A stretch of DNA of 64,000 bases from Streptomyces mobaraensis (GTDB lineage Bacteria > Actinomycetota > Actinomycetes > Streptomycetales > Streptomycetaceae): NCBI RefSeq assembly GCF_020099395.1, contig NZ_CP083590.1, positions 5,828,001 through 5,892,000 on the forward strand, read 5' to 3'. The translations under genes were made by a program, and so were the position numbers. Shown here one piece after another: positions 43,956 through 52,590 of the stretch. Position 1 is the stretch's first letter; each line of letters starts with the position of its first letter. Under the pieces are notes generated by a model. It did not search any database. It had not been told where the DNA came from and was given only the letters and a program-made list of their open reading frames with translations.

Positions 43956-44726
43956 ATGAGTGGAATCCTCGCAGGCAAGCGCATCCTGGTCACGGGTGTC
44001 CTCACCGAGCAGTCGATCGCCTTCCAGGCCGCGAAGGTGGCCCAGAACGAGGGCGCCGAGGTCGTCCTGACCGGCTTCGGCCGGCTCTCCCTGGTCGAGC
44101 GCATCGCCAAGCGGCTCCCGAAGCCGGCGCCGGTGATCGAGCTGGACGTCAGCAACCAGGAGCACCTGGACGGCCTGGCCGCCAAGGTGCGCGAGCACAT
44201 CGGCGACGACGTGCCCCTCGACGGCATCGTGCACTCGATCGCCTTCGGCCCCCAGGGCGCCTTCAACTTCCTCGAGGCCAGCTGGGAGGACGTCTCCACG
44301 GCCGTCCAGGTCTCGGCGTACTCCTACAAGTCGCTGGCCATGGCCCTGCTGCCGCTGATGCGCGAGGGCTCCTCCATCGTCGGCCTCACCTTCGACGCGC
44401 AGATCGCCTGGCCGAAGTACGACTGGATGGGCGTGGCCAAGGCCGCCCTGGAGGGCACCAACCGCTACCTCGCCCGTGACCTGGGCCCCAAGGGCATCCG
44501 CTGCAACCTGGTCTCGGCCGGCCCGATCAAGTCCATGGCCGCCAAGTCCATCCCGGGCTTCGAAGAGCTCGCGGACGTCTGGAACCACCGCGCCCCCATC
44601 GGCTGGGACCTGGCCGACCCGGAGCCGGCCGGCCGCGGCGTCGTCGGCATGCTGTCGGACTTCTTCCCGCGCACGACGGGCGAGATCGTGCACGTGGATG
44701 GTGGCGTGCACATGATGGGTGCCTGA
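43956..44726 (+). CDS. fabI: Enoyl-[ACP] reductase FabI/InhA type
   Basis: 256 residues. Divergent SDR with Tyr155 and Lys162 (Y-x6-K), Ser20 and Ser94 in the positions that bind NADH and isoniazid-adduct in M. tuberculosis InhA (HSIAFGP). AGPIKSMAAKSIPGF and VDGGVHMMG are characteristic. Completes each FAS-II elongation round using NADH. Co-transcribed with fabG and followed by a strong terminator. Confidence 0.94.
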   Translation: MSGILAGKRILVTGVLTEQSIAFQAAKVAQNEGAEVVLTGFGRLSLVERIAKRLPKPAPVIELDVSNQEHLDGLAAKVREHIGDDVPLDGIVHSIAFGPQGAFNFLEASWEDVSTAVQVSAYSYKSLAMALLPLMREGSSIVGLTFDAQIAWPKYDWMGVAKAALEGTNRYLARDLGPKGIRCNLVSAGPIKSMAAKSIPGFEELADVWNHRAPIGWDLADPEPAGRGVVGMLSDFFPRTTGEIVHVDGGVHMMGA

Positions 44727-44755
44727 CGCTTCGGGCGTAGCTGCAGGCGTGCCGA

Positions 44756-44790
44756 GGGCCGCGGTCCGGGAAACCGGACCGCGGCCCTTT
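44756..44790 (+). terminator. Intrinsic terminator after fabI
   Basis: Perfect 14-bp stem (44756-44769 / 44774-44787) with a GAAA tetraloop, followed by TTT. 30 bases beyond the fabI stop. Strongest terminator structure in the window. Confidence 0.92.
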
Positions 44791-44792
44791 GC

Positions 44793-44890
44793 CAGCCCGT
44801 CCGGCGTTTGAGGACAGCGCGCGCAGCGTGCTGCGGGGGTGCGGGGACGGAGCCCCTGCAGAAACGGTGAAAGGGCGGGGCTGGGGCACC
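44793..44890. repeat. Dispersed palindromic element, half copy E
   Basis: Only the right half is present: the right core arm (44793-44815), a GCGGGGGTGCGGGGACGGAG hairpin region and the outer GAAACGGTGAAAGGG (44861-44875). The left arm is absent; the fabI terminator stands where it would be. Confidence 0.85.
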
Positions 44891-44979
44891 CCCCGGGGCC
44901 GCAGCCCCGAGTCGAGAACCAAGCCGTGCACCCCCACACTGAGATAACCGCACCACCGCGTGGGAGAGGAGGTACGGCA

Positions 44980-45318
44980 GTGATACGCACAGCGACACGC
45001 ACCGCGGCAAAAGCCGCAGCCCTACTCCTGGTAGCGACGACCCTGGCCGCCCCGGCGGCCGCCGCCCCTGCCGCCGCCGCCCCGCGCCCACCGCAAGCCG
45101 AGTGCCACACCCGCATCCGCAACTCCCACGCCACAGCGGACTGCTACAACGGCAACGCCACCTCCGACCGCGTCCAACTGCACCTCCGCTGCGCCCACTG
45201 GTGGGACCCGGCCATGGACACGGCCCCCGCGACCGTCGACCCCACCCGTCACGTCACCCTCTCGCAGCGCTGCTGGCTGCGCATACGCGAGGCATGGGTG
45301 AGTCACACCCCGGGCTGA
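44980..45318 (+). CDS. Small secreted protein, unknown
   Basis: 112 residues. GTG 44980 with GAGAGGAGG upstream. Signal peptide (basic MIRTATRTAAK, hydrophobic core, AAAAP repeats, cleavage near residue 35). The mature part has four Cys (CHTRIRNSHATADCYNGN, LRCAHWW, QRCWLRIREAW) that can make two disulphides. No known family. Its last 16 bases overlap the 3' end of the convergent GntR gene. Confidence 0.75.
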   Translation: MIRTATRTAAKAAALLLVATTLAAPAAAAPAAAAPRPPQAECHTRIRNSHATADCYNGNATSDRVQLHLRCAHWWDPAMDTAPATVDPTRHVTLSQRCWLRIREAWVSHTPG

Positions 45319-45992
45319 CCGCCATGATCGCCCCGCGACATGTACGGATGCTCACTCGCCTCCGCCGCCGCGGCCCCCGCGTCCCCGGCCCGGATCGCCT
45401 CGACCAGCCTCCCGTGATCGGTCAGTGCCCGGGGCCGGGGCTCGGCACCGACGTCCGCGCGCAGGAACTCCCGTACGACGAAGCCGAGATCGGCGTAGAG
45501 CGCGGCCAGCACCTCGTTGTGCGCGGCGGCGACGACGGCGGTGTGGAACGTGGCGTCGGCCTCGACGAACTCCTCCAGGTCCCCCGACCGCCACGCCTCC
45601 GCCCGCCGCTCCAGCAGAAGCTCCAGCTGGCTCAGGTCCGCGTCGGTCCGCCGCGTCGCGGCCAGCGCGGCGGCCTTGGTCTCCAGGGCGCTGCGCAGCT
45701 CGGCGACGTGCCGTGGATCGGCCCGGGCGAAGCGCCGGCTCATCACCGCGGCGAGTTCGCTGGTGGCGACGACGTACGTGCCGGAGCCCTGCCGGATCGC
45801 GAGCAGCCCGTTGTGCGCGAGGGCGCGCACGGCTTCCCGGACGGTGTTGCGGGCGACCCCGAGCCGTTCGACGAGCTCCGGCTCGGTGGGGATGCGGGAG
45901 CCGACCGGCCACTCACCGGAAGTGATCTGGGTCCGCAGTTGTGTGATGACCTGATCGACCAGGGGAGCCTTGTGGGGCGAGGTCAGCGGCAT
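45303..45992 (-). CDS. GntR-family regulator, FadR/FCD subfamily
   Basis: 229 residues. Winged HTH (10-70; RIPTEPELVERLGVARNTVR and REAVRALAHNGLLAIRQGSG) and a helical FCD ligand-binding domain (90-210) with DATFHTAVVAAAHN, whose Asp and His usually hold a metal. ATG 45992; only 37 bases separate it from the divergent MFS gene, so it very probably regulates that gene and itself. Ligand unknown. Confidence 0.9.
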   Translation of the reverse strand: MPLTSPHKAPLVDQVITQLRTQITSGEWPVGSRIPTEPELVERLGVARNTVREAVRALAHNGLLAIRQGSGTYVVATSELAAVMSRRFARADPRHVAELRSALETKAAALAATRRTDADLSQLELLLERRAEAWRSGDLEEFVEADATFHTAVVAAAHNEVLAALYADLGFVVREFLRADVGAEPRPRALTDHGRLVEAIRAGDAGAAAAEASEHPYMSRGDHGGQPGV

Positions 45993-46009
45993 GGCACTCC
46001 ATTCATCCC

Positions 46010-46023
46010 ATGATTCTATGATT
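46010..46023. promoter_or_regulatory. Overlapping divergent -10 boxes / candidate FCD-regulator operator
   Basis: Direct repeats ATGATT at 46010-46015 and 46018-46023. On the plus strand TATGAT (46017-46022) can be the -10 for the MFS gene, 7 bases before its ATG (leaderless). On the minus strand TAGAAT (46018-46013) can be the -10 of the regulator. A protein bound here would block both. Confidence 0.5.
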
Positions 46024-46029
46024 GGCTGT

Positions 46030-47448
46030 ATGACAGGCGCAGCAGCGGGCAAGGAGCCCACGACGGCCACGGCCTCCGACGGGACCCCCTACTCCGACGG
46101 GACGGCCCACCGCATCGTGACAGGGACCGCGCGGCCGGCCGGCTCGCCCTGGCCGCGGCGGTTCCTCGCCCTCGGCCTGGTGCTGGCGGCCCTCAACCTC
46201 CGGCCGGCCGTCACCAGCCTCGGCTCCCTCATGGAGGAGGTGCGGGACGGGCTTGCCATGAACGGCACCGTCGCCGGACTGCTCACCTCCATCCCCTCCC
46301 TCTGCTTCGCTGTCCTCGGCCCCGCCGCCCCCCGGCTGGCCCGCCGCTGGGGCCCGGCGGCCGTCGTCTGCGCCGGCCTCGCGGCCATCGCCACCGGACT
46401 GGCGCTCCGCCCGTTCGTGGCCGGCGTCGGGGGATTCCTGCTGCTCAGCGCCTTGGCGCTGGCCGGTATCGCGGTGGGGAACGTGCTGATGCCGGTCGTC
46501 GTCAAGCGCTGGTTCCCGGACCGCGTCGGTCCGATGACCGGCCTGTACTCGATGGCCCTCACCGGCGGGGCGGCCGTCACCGTGGCCAGTACCGTGCCCC
46601 TGGCGGACGCGATGGGCGGCGGCTGGCGGCCGGGCCTCGCCGTGTGGGCGCTGCTCGCCGTCGCCGCCGCGCTGCCCTGGGCGGTCATCGCCCGCCGGCC
46701 GGGCGAACGGCCGAGACGCGCCGCGAAGGAGGCGCCGGCCACCGAACCCGCGCCGGAGGGCGCGGAGCGCGCCGGAACGACCGCCCCGAGCGCCGCTCCG
46801 AACACCACCCCGCACGGCGCGCATGCCCCTCGGAGCGCCGAAGCCACCGAAGCGCGCGCCCCGCGCATCACCAGCAGCCCCACCGCCTGGGCCCTGGCGG
46901 TCTTCTTCGGCCTCCAGGCCACCGGCGCGTACATCACCATGGGCTGGATGCCCCAGATCTTCCGCGACGCGGGCGTCTCGGCCTCGACCGCCGGACTGCT
47001 GGCGGCGGTGACGATGCTGATGGGCGTCCCGTTCTCCTTCCTGCTGCCGCGCCTCGCGGCCCGGATGCGGAACCAGGGCCCCCTGGTCGTGGCGCTGGTC
47101 GCCTGCGGTCTGGCGGGGTACACCGGGCTGTGGCTCGCCCCGGTGGGCGGCTCCTGGGCCTGGGCGGTGCTGCTCGGCATCGCCAACAGCTCCTTCCCCC
47201 TGGCCCTGACGATGATCGGGATGCGCGCGCGGACCGGCGCCGGTGTCGTCCGGCTGTCCGCCTTCGCCCAGAGCGTCGGATACCTGATCTCCATTCCCGG
47301 GCCGCTGCTGGTGGGCCGGCTCTACCAGCAGACCGGCGGCTGGGGACTGCCGATCGCCCTGCTGGCCGCGCTGATGGTCCCGCAGGCCGTCGCGGGGGTG
47401 CTGGCCGGCCGCAACCGGAGCGTCGAGGACGAGTTCCGGCTCCGCTGA
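46030..47448 (+). CDS. MFS transporter, CynX/NimT family
   Basis: 472 residues, twelve helices. LNLRPAVTSLGSLMEEV after helix 1 and NVLMPVVVKRWFPDRVGPMTGLYSMAL in the middle are the CynX/NimT signature. A long polar loop (about 225-290) rich in Ala/Pro/Glu sits between the two halves. Members export cyanate, nitroimidazole or other small anions/drugs. ATG 46030, possibly leaderless; probably controlled by the adjacent FadR-type repressor. The stop lies at the first base of a 14-bp tandem array. An SGM_5486 mini-protein gene lies downstream. Confidence 0.9.
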   Translation: MTGAAAGKEPTTATASDGTPYSDGTAHRIVTGTARPAGSPWPRRFLALGLVLAALNLRPAVTSLGSLMEEVRDGLAMNGTVAGLLTSIPSLCFAVLGPAAPRLARRWGPAAVVCAGLAAIATGLALRPFVAGVGGFLLLSALALAGIAVGNVLMPVVVKRWFPDRVGPMTGLYSMALTGGAAVTVASTVPLADAMGGGWRPGLAVWALLAVAAALPWAVIARRPGERPRRAAKEAPATEPAPEGAERAGTTAPSAAPNTTPHGAHAPRSAEATEARAPRITSSPTAWALAVFFGLQATGAYITMGWMPQIFRDAGVSASTAGLLAAVTMLMGVPFSFLLPRLAARMRNQGPLVVALVACGLAGYTGLWLAPVGGSWAWAVLLGIANSSFPLALTMIGMRARTGAGVVRLSAFAQSVGYLISIPGPLLVGRLYQQTGGWGLPIALLAALMVPQAVAGVLAGRNRSVEDEFRLR

Positions 47449-47585
47449 TTCGGGCCTGCTGGTCCGCGTCTGCCGATCCGCGTCTGCCGATCCGGGCCCG
47501 CTGGTCCGCGTCCGCTGGTCCGCGTCCGCTGGTCCGGGTCTGCTGGGCTGCGTCCGCTGGTCCGGGGGCCGCTGATTCGGCCTGC
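47446..47585. repeat. 14-bp tandem array starting at the MFS stop codon
   Basis: About nine units beginning exactly at the TGA (47446). Regular units at 47460, 47474, 47488, 47502, 47516, 47530, 47544 and 47558, of the form TGGTCCGCGTCCGC; those at 47502 and 47516 are identical. The array's first unit (TGATTCGGGCCTGC) contains the stop. Confidence 0.9.
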
Positions 47586-47677
47586 CGATCCGACGCCGGC
47601 CGGCCCGCCGCCCGGCGGTGGCGCGCCACGCCCGACCCCGGTGCCCGGCCGGGGATGGCGGCTGCGACACTGGTGCC

Positions 47678-47794
47678 ATGCCCGTCCTCGAACCCAACCC
47701 CCAGAACGGCCAGAAGACGCTTCTGGCCATCCTCGGCGTGATGCTCGGCATCACCGTCGTCATCGGCATCATCGCGACGATGGCCGCGGGCTGA
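47678..47794 (+). CDS. SGM_5486-family transporter-associated mini-protein
   Basis: 38 residues: polar N-terminus MPVLEPNPQNGQKT, one transmembrane helix (LLAILGVMLGITVVIGIIA) and AAG at the end. The sequence fits the streptomycete SGM_5486 family of 36-38 residue membrane peptides found next to CynX/NimT MFS genes. ATG 47678. Probably a small subunit or stabiliser of the MFS exporter 230 bases upstream. Its stop begins a 7-bp tandem array. Confidence 0.85.
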   Translation: MPVLEPNPQNGQKTLLAILGVMLGITVVIGIIATMAAG

Positions 47795-47878
47795 TCACTC
47801 GCTGATCGCTGATCGCTGATCGCTGACCGATCACCGACTGATCGCTGACCGACACCGGCTGACCATCGTCTGATCGAC
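47791..47878. repeat. CTGATCG 7-bp tandem array starting at the SGM_5486 stop
   Basis: CTGATC-based units from 47791 onward (CTGATCACTCG, then CTGATCG x3, CTGACCG, CTGATCG, CTGACCG), fading by 47878. The first unit contains the TGA stop of the mini-protein. The rest of 47795-48084 holds GC-rich hairpins (GGCCGGCC near 47890; ACCCCC/GGGGGT near 47953-47972) and an ECF-like GGAAC-N16-CGTA at about 48007. Confidence 0.85.
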
Positions 47879-48084
47879 GCCCGACCGTCGGCCGGCCCCG
47901 GCCGGCCGACGCGCCTCCCCCTCTCCTCCGCCCGACCCCGGGGGTGGGGTTAACCCCCGTCCCCTAGGGGGTCTGCCTCAGGGAAGAGTGGGTGGCTTCC
48001 CGGATGGGAACTCAGGGGTCCCGCTCCGTAGATTCGAAGTGCACCGCGAAGCGGCGGTGCACCGAGGCATCCACGGAGGAGACC

Positions 48085-48315
48085 ATGCCCGCCGGCAGGC
48101 ACACCCGCACCCGAGGCACCGCGCAGACCCGCCTGCCGTGGTGGGCCGCGGTCCTGCCCGCCCTGGCCTTCGTCGTCCTCTTCGCCCTGCCGGCCCTCCC
48201 CGTTCCGGAGGCGTCCGCGGCCCCGGCGGCGGAGGGCGACGGAACGGCGTCCCAGAGCCCCGTCGCGCAGGTCGTCCGCGTCGTCCGGCACACCCTGGAC
48301 GGCTGGATATCGTGA
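48085..48315 (+). CDS. Small secreted or single-helix protein, unknown
   Basis: 76 residues. Basic start (MPAGRHTRTRGTAQTR), a hydrophobic helix WWAAVLPALAFVVLFALPAL, then ASAAPAAEGDG which resembles a cleavage site, and VAQVVRVVRHTLDGWIS at the end. ACGGAGGAGA before ATG 48085. No known family. The 290 bases upstream hold repeats and an ECF-like promoter candidate. Confidence 0.65.
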   Translation: MPAGRHTRTRGTAQTRLPWWAAVLPALAFVVLFALPALPVPEASAAPAAEGDGTASQSPVAQVVRVVRHTLDGWIS

Positions 48316-48388
48316 AGCGTTACCCCGAGGAGGGCAAGCCTCCCAACACCCCGCGCCTCACGGCTGGTTTCATGCGAAGCTGGACGGC

Positions 48389-48907
48389 ATGAGCGCCGAC
48401 ATGACCCGCAGGATCGTCCTCTTCCGCCACGCCAAGGCCGAATGGTCCGACGTCGACGACCACGAGCGACCGCTCGCCGACCGCGGGCGCAAGGACGCTC
48501 CCGTCGCGGGCCGCTGGCTCGCCGGCTCGGGTGTCGTCCCCGATCTGACCCTGTGCTCGACAGCGGCCCGCACCCGCGAGACCTGGAAGCTCGCCGTCTC
48601 CGAGCTGCCCCAGCGCCCCCGGACGGTGTACGAGGAGCGGCTCTACGAGGCATCGCTCGGTGAGCTGATCGCCCTGCTCAACGAGGTGTCCGACGAGGTG
48701 GGCGACCTCGTCGTCGTGGGGCACAACCCGGGTATGCACGCCCTGGCGGACGCCTTGTCGGGCGAGGCCGACGGGGACCTGCTGGCCCGGCTGAACCGCT
48801 CGGGGTACCCCACTTCGGCCATCGCGGTGATCAGCTTCACCGGTTCGTGGAAGAGCGTCGAACACGGGGTCGGCCGACTGGTCGCCTTCTGGGCGCCGCA
48901 CGCCTGA
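48389..48907 (+). CDS. SixA-like histidine phosphatase
   Basis: 172 residues, phosphoglycerate-mutase superfamily. RHG-type motif appears as RHAKAE (His14 catalytic), ERPLADRGRKDAPVAGRWL, second Arg in STAARTRETW and the second His in VGHNPGMH (about 115). The SixA branch dephosphorylates phosphohistidine of phosphorelay or PTS proteins; which partner is used here is unknown. ATG 48389. Convergent with serB. Confidence 0.88.
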   Translation: MSADMTRRIVLFRHAKAEWSDVDDHERPLADRGRKDAPVAGRWLAGSGVVPDLTLCSTAARTRETWKLAVSELPQRPRTVYEERLYEASLGELIALLNEVSDEVGDLVVVGHNPGMHALADALSGEADGDLLARLNRSGYPTSAIAVISFTGSWKSVEHGVGRLVAFWAPHA

Positions 48908-49122
48908 CGAGCGGCCGGGCGGAGCCCGGACGGCGCGGGCCGAGCCGGTGCCGTGGCTGGTGATCCAGTGATCCCACGGCCCGGCGGCGCGGTGACCGAC
49001 GGCCCGTGCCGGCGCGTCCATGGACGCCGGCGAGCGCGGGCATCGGCGGGGCACCGGCGCGGCGGGGGAGCGGACCGGCGGGGACCGGACCGGGTGGCGC
49101 GCCGGCGTCACGCGCGCCGGTG

Positions 49123-50355
49123 TCACTCGTGCGTGTTGGCCGCCTCGACCTCTTCACGGGTGACGCCCAGCAGATACAGCACCGTGTCCAGGAATGGCAC
49201 GTTCACCGCCGTGTGCGCCGCCTCCCGGACCACCGGCTTGGCGTTGAACGCGACGCCCAGGCCGGCCGCGTTGAGCATGTCGAGGTCGTTGGCGCCGTCG
49301 CCGATCGCCACCGTCTGGGAGAGCGGCACCCCGGCCTCGGCGGCGAACCGGCGCAGCAGCCGCGCCTTGCCCGCCCGGTCCACGATCTCGCCGGTGACCC
49401 GGCCGGTCAGTCTGCCGTCCACGATCTCCAGGGTGTTGGCCGAGGCGAAGTCCAGCCCCAGCCGCTCCCGCAGGTCGTCGGTGACCTGGGTGAACCCCCC
49501 GGACACCACGCCCACCTGGAAGCCCAGCCGCTTCAGGGTGCGGATCAGGGTCCGGGCGCCGGGCGTCAGCCGCACCTCCGCGCGGACCTTGTCCACCACC
49601 GACTCGGGCAGCCCCTCCAGGAGCGCCACCCGCGCGTGCAACGACTGTTCGAAGTCCAGCTCGCCGCGCATCGCCCGGGCGGTCACCTCGGCCACCTCGG
49701 CCTCACAGCCCGCGTGGGCCGCGAACAGCTCGATGACCTCGTCCTGGATCAGCGTCGAGTCGACGTCCATCACCACCAGGCGCTGCGCCCGGCGCTGCAA
49801 CCCGGCGGCCACGACGGCGACGTCCACCCCGAGCTTCGCGGCCTCTATCGCCAGCGCGGTGCGCAGCGCCTCCGTCCCGGCGCCGGAGACCGCGAACTCC
49901 ACGGCCGTCACGGGGTACTTGGCGAGGCGGAAGATACGGTCGATGTTGCCGCCGGTGCCCGTGATGCGGGCCGCGATGGCGGCCGTGGACTCCGCGGTGA
50001 GCGGGTGCCCCAGCACCGTGACATGGGAACGGCCCGTACCACGCGGCCTGTTGTCACCCCGGCCGGAGATGATCTCCGTCTGGAGGTGCATGGACTCGGC
50101 CCAGCTGTGCACCGTCGACCGCAGGCCGCCCTCGGCCGAGGCCCCTCCGGCGGGCGCGGTGACCAGCGCGCAGAGGGTGATCCGGCCCCGGGTGACGACC
50201 TGTTCGATGTCCACGACGTCGACCGCGTAGGCGGCGAGCGTGTCGAAGAGGCCGGCGGTGATGCCCGGCCGGTCCTTCCCGAAGATCTTGACGAGGAGGG
50301 TGGGCACGTCGTCACCGGCGGCGGGGGTGACGGGCGGGGGCAACGGTGCGCTCAT
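49123..50355 (-). CDS. serB: Phosphoserine phosphatase SerB with two ACT domains
   Basis: 410 residues. N-terminal ACT domains (about 18-95 and 110-185) that sense serine, then HAD domain with nucleophile Asp197 and Asp199 in DVDSTLIQDE, FAAHAGCEAEVAEVT cap, VVSGGFTQVT and GDGANDLDML for the last steps. Length and arrangement are like mycobacterial SerB2. Final step of serine synthesis. ATG 50355. Confidence 0.95.
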   Translation of the reverse strand: MSAPLPPPVTPAAGDDVPTLLVKIFGKDRPGITAGLFDTLAAYAVDVVDIEQVVTRGRITLCALVTAPAGGASAEGGLRSTVHSWAESMHLQTEIISGRGDNRPRGTGRSHVTVLGHPLTAESTAAIAARITGTGGNIDRIFRLAKYPVTAVEFAVSGAGTEALRTALAIEAAKLGVDVAVVAAGLQRRAQRLVVMDVDSTLIQDEVIELFAAHAGCEAEVAEVTARAMRGELDFEQSLHARVALLEGLPESVVDKVRAEVRLTPGARTLIRTLKRLGFQVGVVSGGFTQVTDDLRERLGLDFASANTLEIVDGRLTGRVTGEIVDRAGKARLLRRFAAEAGVPLSQTVAIGDGANDLDMLNAAGLGVAFNAKPVVREAAHTAVNVPFLDTVLYLLGVTREEVEAANTHE

Positions 50356-50432
50356 GGTCCTTCTACCGTATCCGGTGCCCGTGAGGCGGTCGCAGGGGGA
50401 GGCGGACAGCGGGACGACTGTTCACCGCGCGG

Positions 50433-52358
50433 CTACCGGCGCGGCGGCCGGCCGTCCGGTCCCGGCCACCCCCGGGGTGCGGGCGGCGGAGGCGGCGGTG
50501 GCGGGGGCGGGCTCCCGTACGGACGGCGGGAACGCTCCTGCGGCGGCCCGGGCCGGGGACCGCGCCGCGCACTGGAGGACGGGCCGGAAGCGGGACCGGC
50601 CGCGGGGCCGGTCGAGGTGGTGGCCGAGGGGTCGACCCGGGGACCCGGGGGAGTGTCCGGGCGGGGCCCGGGCCCCGGGCGCAGATAGGGGTTGGTGTCA
50701 TCCCGTGCCGGACGGTAGCCGGGCGACGGCCGGTGCGGCCCGGGCTCGTCCTCCCCGCCCCCACCGGCCGGACCGCCCCCGCCTCCACCGGCCGTACCGC
50801 CCGCGCCTCCGCCGGCTGGTCCACCGGCCGAGCGCCCCGCGCCTTCGCCCGCCGCCCCACCGGCCGGGTGCCCATACCCCGAGCCGCCGTATCCCGCGCC
50901 CGGCTGCCCCGCCCATCCCGGTACCGCCCCTCCAGGCCCCCACCCGTCCCTTCCTTCTCGTCCGTCTCGTCCTCCTCGTTCTTCCCGCGCATACGCCACG
51001 GCTCCCCGCCCCGCCGCCCCCGTGGCGCACGCGAGCAGCCCGCCCACCGTCCCGGCCGCCAGGCCCCACGCCGCCCCGAGGACCGCCGCGAGGAGCCCGT
51101 TCCCCCGCAGGTCGAGCCCGGCGCCGACCGCGTCGACGCCCAGCACCGACAGCCCGGCGTCCGCCTTCACCCGCGTCCCGAGGGCGAGCAGCGGCAGCGC
51201 AGCGGCCGTCACCGCGCCCAGCGCGAGGCCGCACCGCCCCGCGTACGCCACCGCGCTCCGCGCCCCCCGGGGGGTACGGACCGCCGTGAGCACCCCGGCC
51301 AGCAGCAGGGCCACCGCGCTCGCGACCGCCAGCAGCCACACCCGTCCGTCGTACTCCGCCAGCCGGCCCACCGTGACCGGCCGGTCGGTGCCCCCGGCCA
51401 GCAGATCGTCGAGCGGGGAGGGGAGCACCTCCGTCAGCGTCCCCGCGGCCCGGCCGTGCCAGGGGACGAACAGGCCGAGCGGCAGCCCGAGCCACACCCC
51501 GTTCGGCGCCCCGAGCAGCGCGCCGCCGGCCACCCGCCGGGGATGGTCGTCGCCGGCCGCGGCGACCAGCGCCGCGGCCCACCCGGCGGCGACGGCCAGG
51601 ACGAGGACGCCGCACAGCGCCGAGGCCGCCGGCCGTACCGTCCGGTGGAGGGCGCCGGCACCGCGCGGCAGCGGGGCCCGGCGCGCGGCGAGCACGGCGA
51701 TCAGCAGCACGGCCGCCACCCAGAACGCGCCGCCCAGCAGCGAGGGCCCGGTCCGTACCGAGAAGCCGACGTCCGCCTTGGCGTGGGCGAGGTCGGCCAG
51801 CCCCTGGGCGAGCCCCCCGCCGATGTCCCCGATGTCGCCGACACCGGGAATCTCCAGTTTCGGAAGGTTCGGGCCGCTCCGCTCCGCGTCGCCCAGGCCG
51901 AGCCCTTTGCCCTGGAAGGTGAGGGTGGACGAGCCGGCCCAGGCCAGCCCCCCGAGCAGCAGCAGGAACACCGAGGCCACCGCCCCGGCGCGCAAGGCGA
52001 GTTCACGGCCGCCGACCACCGGTCCCGCCGCCCGCAGCGACCGGGCGAACGACCAGCCGAGCACCAGCGCTCCCACCAGGCTCACGCCCAACGGCGTCAG
52101 CTCGATGGCGGTGTGCGCGGCGGCGCCCCGGATCCCGAACGCCTCCAGCGCTCCCGACGGCTCGACGGTCCCGCCGACCGCGAGGACGGTCACCGCGGCC
52201 GTCATCGGCCCCAGCTCCCCGGCCGCGTCCGCGCCGAGGAGGTGCAGCCCCAGCGCCGCCACCCCCGCCATGGCGAGGAACGCCCAGCCCACCCCCGCCA
52301 CCGCGAAGATGATCATGTGGACGCCCCGAGCTGGGCACCGTCCGCTGGTGATGGTCAT
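50433..52358 (-). CDS. Streptophobe-family multi-pass membrane protein
   Basis: 641 residues. N-terminal two thirds contain about ten hydrophobic helices with the family's conserved stretch AGVAALGLHLLGADAAGELGP; Ala/Leu/Gly-rich. The last 180 residues are a low-complexity cytosolic tail rich in Gly, Pro and Arg (GGGAGGTAGGGGGG, PPPPPPPPPP). Streptophobe is an actinobacterial family with no known function. ATG 52358 is used; GTG 52361 precedes it. Divergent from the FHA-ABC gene. Confidence 0.85.
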   Translation of the reverse strand: MTITSGRCPARGVHMIIFAVAGVGWAFLAMAGVAALGLHLLGADAAGELGPMTAAVTVLAVGGTVEPSGALEAFGIRGAAAHTAIELTPLGVSLVGALVLGWSFARSLRAAGPVVGGRELALRAGAVASVFLLLLGGLAWAGSSTLTFQGKGLGLGDAERSGPNLPKLEIPGVGDIGDIGGGLAQGLADLAHAKADVGFSVRTGPSLLGGAFWVAAVLLIAVLAARRAPLPRGAGALHRTVRPAASALCGVLVLAVAAGWAAALVAAAGDDHPRRVAGGALLGAPNGVWLGLPLGLFVPWHGRAAGTLTEVLPSPLDDLLAGGTDRPVTVGRLAEYDGRVWLLAVASAVALLLAGVLTAVRTPRGARSAVAYAGRCGLALGAVTAAALPLLALGTRVKADAGLSVLGVDAVGAGLDLRGNGLLAAVLGAAWGLAAGTVGGLLACATGAAGRGAVAYAREERGGRDGREGRDGWGPGGAVPGWAGQPGAGYGGSGYGHPAGGAAGEGAGRSAGGPAGGGAGGTAGGGGGGPAGGGGEDEPGPHRPSPGYRPARDDTNPYLRPGPGPRPDTPPGPRVDPSATTSTGPAAGPASGPSSSARRGPRPGPPQERSRRPYGSPPPPPPPPPPAPRGWPGPDGRPPRR

Positions 52359-52590
52359 CACGGCCCCCCGGTCCGTCCCCGCCCCGGCCCCCGGCCCCGG
52401 GGGTGAGTGACTCCCGGGCGGCCGTGGGTGATTACCACTCTCCGGTGGTGTTTCCGGCCCGTCAACGGCGCTCGGAAAGCGGGGGGCGCCAATCCCCGAC
52501 TTTCGATCGGGGGACTGTGCCTGAAATAGTTCCTCCCGATGTTCGCCATCCCTAGACTCCCTGTGCAGGGGGTACATCGGGGGACAAGTA

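Noticed and set aside
47446..47878. CRISPR array
   Set aside because: Units are 7-14 bp tandem repeats without unique spacers; no cas genes are nearby.
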